Shown here in pieces: positions 22,064-26,483 of a stretch of DNA of 26,483 nucleotides (positions are counted from its first letter, which is position 1; each line of letters opens with the position of its first letter). The notes below the pieces were generated by a model that saw only the letters and a program-made list of their open reading frames with translations, did no database searches and was not told the DNA's origin. The translations under genes and the position numbers were made by a program. This DNA is from a virus. The DNA is taken from positions 1-26,483 of the IMG/VR virus record IMGVR_UViG_3300042558_000512. One strand, given 5' to 3'.

Positions 22064-22513
22064 TTAATTACACCAACTAGTTTTAGCTTCACCGTAATAT
22101 TCTCGGGCAAAACCTTGGCTAATTAACATTTGTCTAAGGCTTTGTCCATTTAATATTACATCGCCTAACACACGCCCACCATACTTGTCCCAATCCATAA
22201 GAACAACTTGTCGTTTAGTTGCTACTTCAATGGCATGCTTAGTAAAAGCAGTTGCTGCTTGACCTTTTTGATCCTCACTAGGACATTTTGCCCTAAACCC
22301 TTTTTCCGGAGTATCAACGCCAAACACACGAATACTTAATTCTTTCTTCAATGGGGCAGGTAAGAACAGAGCTTGAAATGCCACAGTATCACCATCAATA
22401 ACCCTAGTTATCACGGCATCATATGTTACACCTTCTTTTTGTTTTTGTGCTAATACAACACTAGATAGTATTGATAATGCTATTAATAATATTATTTTTT
22501 TCATGTTTGTCAT
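22064..22513 (-). CDS. Secreted thermonuclease-like nuclease (SNase family)
   Basis: A 149-residue protein. Residues 4-22 (MKKIILLIALSILSSVVLAQ) form a signal peptide with cleavage likely after ALA-like VLA|Q. The mature part has the staphylococcal nuclease pattern: VIDGDTVAF, IRVFGVDTPEKG (Arg and Asp/Glu of the active site) and DKYGGRVLGDVI (second Arg). Export to the periplasm suggests a role in degrading DNA outside the cytoplasm, for example excluding competing phages or scavenging nucleotides (inference). Two starts are possible, ATG at 22513 or 22504. A mature protein made only at lysis is also possible. Confidence 0.85.
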   Translation of the reverse strand: MTNMKKIILLIALSILSSVVLAQKQKEGVTYDAVITRVIDGDTVAFQALFLPAPLKKELSIRVFGVDTPEKGFRAKCPSEDQKGQAATAFTKHAIEVATKRQVVLMDWDKYGGRVLGDVILNGQSLRQMLISQGFAREYYGEAKTSWCN

Positions 22514-22532
22514 CCAATCCCATTATATCTTT

Positions 22533-23483
22533 CTAACCTTTTACTAAATCTAATTCAACTAGTTGTCTATATGGTTCATCACCAGTCCATCTATCGCCCT
22601 GTACTCTTGTTTCTTCTAATGCAGTGCTTGCATCAAATGGGTTTTTAACTAATTGACCAGTCTGACTAATTAATCCTTGACTCATTGCTTGAATCATATC
22701 ATTGGTGACAAATCTTCTACGATTTGCACCACGCAAGAACACATTAACTTGAATAGGCTCATCACCTTTCATTTTAATCCAGTGTGTCATTCTATTGCGA
22801 CCTTCGTGATTACTCACTTTACCTAGTTGGCTAAAATCTCCATCTTCCCATTCAACTGGATCTTTAATCTCTAAGAACGGATAAGCAATCTTTCCCCCAC
22901 CTTGCATATGCTTTTCAACATCAGCATTTCTATCACTTGCTCCCAATGGATGTGATAGTTTTAAGAATGTACTCGGACGCATCTTTACTTTGAGACCAAA
23001 GTAATCTATATCAGTTCCTTGAGGAGTTTCTCCCCATCCTCTTGGATCTAATTCTGCTTCATTTACGTCAGACCCCCAGTACAAACTCTTGCCTCCCTTT
23101 TGAATCGGCTTAAATCCTTGACCTTTATAGAACTTAGTTAATTTACTTTGACTTACTTGTCCCTTGTCCCACGGGAACAAAGTAAGAGCAATGCCATCTT
23201 CGCGAGCCATTGCTTGAAGTTCTTGCATTGCACGGCTACCCACACCTTGACGTAATGGATACGCTTGAAACCATTTGACTTCAACTGCACCTCGTTTACT
23301 AAAGCTAGGTGTTAATTCAAACATAGCAAACTGTTGATCATCTCCTTTGCCCCATATCATAACATGATTGTTTTGCATGGTAGTTGGATACTTTTGATAG
23401 ACTCGTTCAATCCATGCTTTAGCAGCATTGTTATTTCCTATTTTAATAGGTTCAGTTTCAGTGATGAATTCTTTTGCTCTCAT
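22533..23483 (-). CDS. GNAT acetyltransferase-like domain fused to an unknown phage domain
   Basis: A 316-residue protein. The start MRAKEFITETEP resembles the T4 capsid-targeting sequence. Residues about 15-135 look like a GNAT fold: FAMFELTPS, VEVKWFQAYPLRQGVGSRAMQ (acetyl-CoA loop RQGVGS 78-83) and KLTKFYKGQGFKPI. From about 155 on there is a second domain with IDYFGLKVKMRPSTFLKLSH, KHMQGGGKIAYPFLEIKDP, NHEGRNRMTHWIK and DMIQAMSQGLISQTGQ, recognised only as a recurring phage domain. It overlaps the dps gene by TAATG. A packaged acetyltransferase delivered on infection is conceivable, by analogy with T4 Alt. Confidence 0.72.
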   Translation of the reverse strand: MRAKEFITETEPIKIGNNNAAKAWIERVYQKYPTTMQNNHVMIWGKGDDQQFAMFELTPSFSKRGAVEVKWFQAYPLRQGVGSRAMQELQAMAREDGIALTLFPWDKGQVSQSKLTKFYKGQGFKPIQKGGKSLYWGSDVNEAELDPRGWGETPQGTDIDYFGLKVKMRPSTFLKLSHPLGASDRNADVEKHMQGGGKIAYPFLEIKDPVEWEDGDFSQLGKVSNHEGRNRMTHWIKMKGDEPIQVNVFLRGANRRRFVTNDMIQAMSQGLISQTGQLVKNPFDASTALEETRVQGDRWTGDEPYRQLVELDLVKG

Positions 23484-23923
23484 TACTCACGAGCTTTTTT
23501 AAGCGTAGCACGAATCATCCATGCCTTCTTGGAATACAAGTCCTGTAATTCAGCTAGGTAATTAGCAATACCCTGTGCTTTTTCTTGTGTCGCAATATCA
23601 AATAATTCAGTTACTAACTTAATCATTTTTTCACAATCAACTAGTAGTTCTTCAAGCATCAATTCAGCACGAGGAATTTTATATTGTTCCTCAATGAGGC
23701 TCAATTCTAGCATTCTACCTAAACTGCCCGGAGAATAACTACCTAGTGTTCTTATGTATTCGGCAATAGTATCAATAGTTCCATAGATTTCATCATACAT
23801 TTTATTTAAAAATTTATGATATTGTGGAAAATTGCTTCCTTCAATGTTCCAGTGAAATCCGTGTGTTTTAGTGTATAGTACAAAGGTACTACCTAATAAC
23901 ACTTTTAAGTTTTCTACTAACAT
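23483..23923 (-). CDS. dps: Dps/ferritin-like protein
   Basis: A 146-residue Dps-family protein, MLVENLKVLLGSTFVLYTKT.... The ferroxidase ligands are in place: THGFHWNIEG (H24), YHKF (H36), TIDTIAEYI (D51, E55); the spacings 12, 15 and 4 are those of E. coli Dps (H51, H63, D78, E82). Dps oligomers bind DNA and oxidise and store iron. The ATG at 23923 is chosen because the upstream extension would overlap the VAEG gene and lacks homology. No basic N-terminal tail is present, so DNA binding by the tail is doubtful. It sits between two genes of the packaged-protein type. Confidence 0.9.
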   Translation of the reverse strand: MLVENLKVLLGSTFVLYTKTHGFHWNIEGSNFPQYHKFLNKMYDEIYGTIDTIAEYIRTLGSYSPGSLGRMLELSLIEEQYKIPRAELMLEELLVDCEKMIKLVTELFDIATQEKAQGIANYLAELQDLYSKKAWMIRATLKKARE

Positions 23924-23924
23924 A

Positions 23925-25412
23925 TTAATCTTTCTTTTTAGTGTTGACGTTGATAGCTTTACCACTACGATCAGGGTTAGGATCTTCTCTACGCTTTCTT
24001 GCTGCGGCACTTGCACGACCTTTTTTACCTAAACTGTGAGCTTTACTTTGAGGCAAACATTTTGGTTTACCTTCTCCGGGTTCTCTAGCACATGGACCTT
24101 TAATCTTCCCTTTAGTATCCATGCGAACCCATTTTTCTTTATTAAACCAGTCATGTAAACTTTCGTCTGCCTGTTCAATACCTTCTAGTATAGAACTTTC
24201 ATTCTTACTACTGTTACCCCAATTACTTGCACCTTTATTACGACACTTAACTAATGCACCACTAGCATAAGCACTTGGCCATACTTTGTAACGGCTCTTT
24301 ACTTTATAGTAGCAAGCATCTTTCTTTTCATTAATCATCAATTCGCTGAACATAGGACCACTGCAATGTGGACATTTTTCTTCCGCCACACCTTGCGATT
24401 CAAACTGTCCTGCATCCTTAGCGACTCTACGCTCACTACCTAGACTAGGAAAACCTTGTTGATGTGTTGATTGTTGAGTTTTTTTTGCGGCAGCATCCTG
24501 TGCCTTTGCTTTTAATAAATTTAAAGTTCTAGTATCTAATTGTGTGCCATCTTCTTTTGCTCTTTGAACTAATACATTATAGTATTTGTTCGCTAACTCT
24601 ACTTGTTGAGCATTTATATTAGGCATAGTATGTGCGTTGGCTCCCAATGCACCCAAGGTCATTGCGCCTCCTGCAACAACATCTTTCCAGCCTTCCGCCA
24701 CACCTTGCTGACTTTGCTGTTTACGTTTAGCATCTCTTGCTTGTCTTTTAATTTTTTCAGCATCAAGGACCTTGCGTCTATGAGCTTGTTCTTGATCGTA
24801 TTGTGAACGAGCCCTGTTAATTTGAATATGGGAAGCAATATCACCTTGCTCTTTTGCACCAGGTTTCCCTAGCTTATATGCAAGTTCACGTTGGTGGCTT
24901 TTAACTGCTTGTAAATCTCTGTCTGATAAATCGTTATATTCGTGATCTGTGTGCATATCCAATGGTACGTGCGGATATAAGAAGTGGTAACGCTTTTTGC
25001 TATTAACATCTCCTGCAACTTCCGCCACACCTTGCTTTGGTTCAAATACAGTAGCATCACCGGTGTTGCGATTGTATACTCCAACTATTTCACCTTGACT
25101 ATTTCTAGCAATTGCTCGGTTGACCGTGCCGCCACCATGTTTGTCATTAGTGAACTTGACATCACTGCCATGTTCATTGCGAACTTGTGCTGCCCATGCT
25201 TTAACACTGGTGCCTTGTGAGCCTTCCGCCACACCTTGCTTAGTATCGTTAGCAAATTGCTTTTTAGTTGCTTTTACTATGCCACTAAAACGTTTATCGC
25301 CGCGTTTAAAGTCGCCTTCTTTGTCAGCTTTACTAGCATCGGCGGCGGCAGCAGTTTTGTATTTTGCTAACTTTTCAGTAGATAATTCTGTTAAAAAATC
25401 TGATGGTTTCAT
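23925..25412 (-). CDS. Modular VAEG-repeat protein with zinc-ribbon-like module
   Basis: A 495-residue protein with five modules separated by four VAEG-type motifs (Q59, Q127, Q236, Q340). The start MKPSDFLTEL resembles a capsid-targeting sequence. Modules: a basic KTAAAADASKADKEGD segment; a WAAQVRNEHGSDV segment; a charged helix rich in Q and R; a hydrophobic WKDVVAGGAMTLGALGA segment with helices; and a C-terminal part with CPHC, KSRYKVWPSAYASGALVKC and WVRMDTKGKIKGPC, ending in a basic tail. The last motif reads VAEE, not VAEG. The cysteines suggest zinc binding. No enzyme is recognised; likely a virion polyprotein. Confidence 0.8.
   Translation of the reverse strand: MKPSDFLTELSTEKLAKYKTAAAADASKADKEGDFKRGDKRFSGIVKATKKQFANDTKQGVAEGSQGTSVKAWAAQVRNEHGSDVKFTNDKHGGGTVNRAIARNSQGEIVGVYNRNTGDATVFEPKQGVAEVAGDVNSKKRYHFLYPHVPLDMHTDHEYNDLSDRDLQAVKSHQRELAYKLGKPGAKEQGDIASHIQINRARSQYDQEQAHRRKVLDAEKIKRQARDAKRKQQSQQGVAEGWKDVVAGGAMTLGALGANAHTMPNINAQQVELANKYYNVLVQRAKEDGTQLDTRTLNLLKAKAQDAAAKKTQQSTHQQGFPSLGSERRVAKDAGQFESQGVAEEKCPHCSGPMFSELMINEKKDACYYKVKSRYKVWPSAYASGALVKCRNKGASNWGNSSKNESSILEGIEQADESLHDWFNKEKWVRMDTKGKIKGPCAREPGEGKPKCLPQSKAHSLGKKGRASAAARKRREDPNPDRSGKAINVNTKKKD
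24379..24395 (-). repeat. VAEG repeat word, copy 6 (Q-G-V-A-E-E)
   Basis: Minus-strand CAAGGTGTGGCGGAAGA: the last base is changed, so the predicted P1' residue is Glu rather than Gly. It precedes the CPHC zinc-ribbon-like module. Confidence 0.88.
24691..24707 (-). repeat. VAEG repeat word, copy 7 (exact consensus)
   Basis: Exact consensus on the minus strand. It precedes the WKDVVAGGAMTLG module. Confidence 0.9.
25018..25034 (-). repeat. VAEG repeat word, copy 8 (Q-G-V-A-E-V)
   Basis: Minus-strand CAAGGTGTGGCGGAAGT: consensus up to base 16, then V-A-G-D follows. Together with copy 6 it shows that conservation ends at the E codon. Confidence 0.88.
25222..25238 (-). repeat. VAEG repeat word, copy 9 (exact consensus)
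   Basis: Exact consensus on the minus strand at residues 59-64, after the basic first module of the 495-residue protein. Confidence 0.9.
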
Positions 25413-25413
25413 A

Positions 25414-26481
25414 TTATTTCTTCTTGTTATCTATCTTGTCTGCTAATTTTTTACCAGGCTCTGCTTCTTTATCTTTAGTCATTTTTTCTTTTTGTTTGTC
25501 TGCGGCTGCTTTATATTCTGGACTATTAATATCTCTATATGGAGTCTTTTGTTTTTCTTTTGGTACTGAACCCTCTGCTACTTTTTTCTTAGCAGCATCC
25601 CAAGCAGCATCAGTCTTTACATTATATTCTTTGCCACCGGCACCAATATCAGCAACTCTGCTGCCTATATCTTGTTTTGTTTTAACTACAGCTTTATTGT
25701 GTTTATCTACATTCTTTTGTAGTTTTTTAGCAAAGTCAATTTTGCCTTCCGCCACATCTTGACTACCGCTAGCAGCTTTGGCTTTAGCTTCTTCTCTAGA
25801 AGGACTATATCCATGTGATCTTGCTGAATCATGCTGATTTGGGTATACGGAAACTTTGTACATTTTTCCATCTTTGAATACGAACCAGTCACTTGGATCT
25901 AAATGATGATGCTCATCATCTTCACGGTCTCTTGCACCGCCTATGCCACTAAAGCCTCTGCCTTCTGCCATAGCATCTGGCTCCTGTTGCATCTCTTGAC
26001 TGCTGATTAGATAATCCATTACAGTAACCATCATGCCTTTTGCGGCGCCTATCTTCTCTGATACCCATTCTGGGAATTCAGATTGGACAGATAATCTCTT
26101 ATCTAAATCACTAGCAGCACGGGCTATAGTGTGTAAACTGTTCTTTAATGTGTGTCCTTCATGTTCACCTTGATCTAAGTCTTGTTTAACAAATCCGGTT
26201 CTTCTTAATCTGCCTTGTCCTGGGATAACGATTAAATCTTGTTCTGCTAGATCATCTTCATTAACTTTCTTCATATCGGATCTGATTTCCACCTTAGTCT
26301 TACCATATTTCTTTTTGAATTCTTCGTCGGTTAACTCTTTTAAATCTATTGTAAGTTGTTTGACTTTACCTTCATTAATGCTATTAGCGTAAGGACCCTT
26401 CTTTTTAGATTTGCCCTTCATTAATTGCTGTACAGGCTTTAATCCAGGAACATTGATATTTTCGCGGGTTTGAGTCATCAT
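25414..26481 (-). CDS. Modular VAEG-repeat protein, possibly 5'-truncated by the window
   Basis: At least 355 residues. ATG codons at 26481 and 26478 could be the start, but only two bases remain upstream, so a longer N-terminus cannot be excluded; no capsid-targeting-like start is visible. VAEG-type motifs: QDVAEG (241-246, the DNA word), plus MAEGRG and KVAEGS with diverged codons, and NSINEGKV, which fits I-x-E|G. A segment LHTIARAASDLDKRLSVQSE with PEWVSEKIGAAKGMM recalls a recurrent phage head-associated module. The C-terminus is lysine-rich. It is followed by the next VAEG gene with a 1-base gap. Confidence 0.75.
   Translation of the reverse strand: MMTQTRENINVPGLKPVQQLMKGKSKKKGPYANSINEGKVKQLTIDLKELTDEEFKKKYGKTKVEIRSDMKKVNEDDLAEQDLIVIPGQGRLRRTGFVKQDLDQGEHEGHTLKNSLHTIARAASDLDKRLSVQSEFPEWVSEKIGAAKGMMVTVMDYLISSQEMQQEPDAMAEGRGFSGIGGARDREDDEHHHLDPSDWFVFKDGKMYKVSVYPNQHDSARSHGYSPSREEAKAKAASGSQDVAEGKIDFAKKLQKNVDKHNKAVVKTKQDIGSRVADIGAGGKEYNVKTDAAWDAAKKKVAEGSVPKEKQKTPYRDINSPEYKAAADKQKEKMTKDKEAEPGKKLADKIDNKKK
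25745..25761 (-). repeat. VAEG repeat word, copy 10 (Q-D-V-A-E-G)
   Basis: Minus-strand CAAGATGTGGCGGAAGG, identical to copy 1 at 2852 although 23 kb away and on the other strand, which suggests copying between loci. Confidence 0.9.
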
Positions 26482-26483
26482 AG

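Noticed and set aside
22524-22529. TATAAT before the secreted nuclease as a promoter
   Set aside because: No -35-like hexamer at 16-18 bases and only a very short leader; the gene can be read from upstream.
25570-25974. KVAEGS and MAEGRG as further copies of the 17-nt word
   Set aside because: Only the protein motif is shared; the codons differ, so they are not copies of the DNA word.

Overview
The window looks like part of a large T4-like tailed phage (myovirus) genome. The evidence is a T4/RB69-type family B DNA polymerase (17243-19951), a gp45-like sliding clamp (16433-17164), a DsbA-like late-transcription DNA-binding protein (19948-20208), tightly packed short genes with ATGA, TAATG and TTGA overlaps, strong Shine-Dalgarno sites, and no rRNA or tRNA. 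The DNA is AT-rich by eye (not computed). The mix of UV-damage endonuclease, 7-deazaguanine genes, small membrane proteins and Dps suggests an aquatic host, but the host cannot be named from the sequence. All genes run on the minus strand except two at 2636-5258.

Layout. 1-1035: small translationally coupled genes, three of them paralogues, behind a consensus sigma70 promoter. 1101-2556: a hypothetical gene and UvdE. 2636-5258 (+): two modular proteins, the second carrying a GP88-type domain. 5255-7848: epimerase, glycosyltransferase and two small unknowns. 7848-12008: QueE, QueD, a kinase/nucleotidyltransferase fusion, a TagD-like nucleotidyltransferase and FolE, with small genes between. 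12084-14525: small genes, a histone-H1-like protein, a second glycosyltransferase and a second QueD-like protein. 14530-20208: DpdA-like transglycosylase, clamp, polymerase, DsbA. 20256-26481: TilS-like PP-loop ATPase, HExxH metallopeptidase, 2OG-oxygenase-like protein, secreted nuclease, GNAT fusion, Dps and two more modular proteins. The last of these may be cut by the window edge.

Two systems stand out. The first is a 7-deazaguanine DNA modification pathway (FolE, QueD, QueE, DpdA, plus a cysteine-less QueD paralogue) with no QueC in view. The second, and the most novel, is a set of modular proteins joined by the motif Q-G-V-A-E-G. It is encoded ten times by a nearly invariant 17-nt DNA word in two gene clusters more than 19 kb apart and on opposite strands. 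Several of these and neighbouring proteins start with a short segment resembling the T4 capsid-targeting sequence, and VAE|G resembles the T4 prohead-protease cleavage rule. I propose that they are head-packaged polyproteins cut into separate modules, with the DNA word acting as a recombination seam. This is inference and can be tested by virion proteomics.

Regulation. Four strong minus-strand sigma70-type promoters carry an inverted repeat over the spacer or -10. The promoters of queD and of the PP-loop gene share a 12-nt block.
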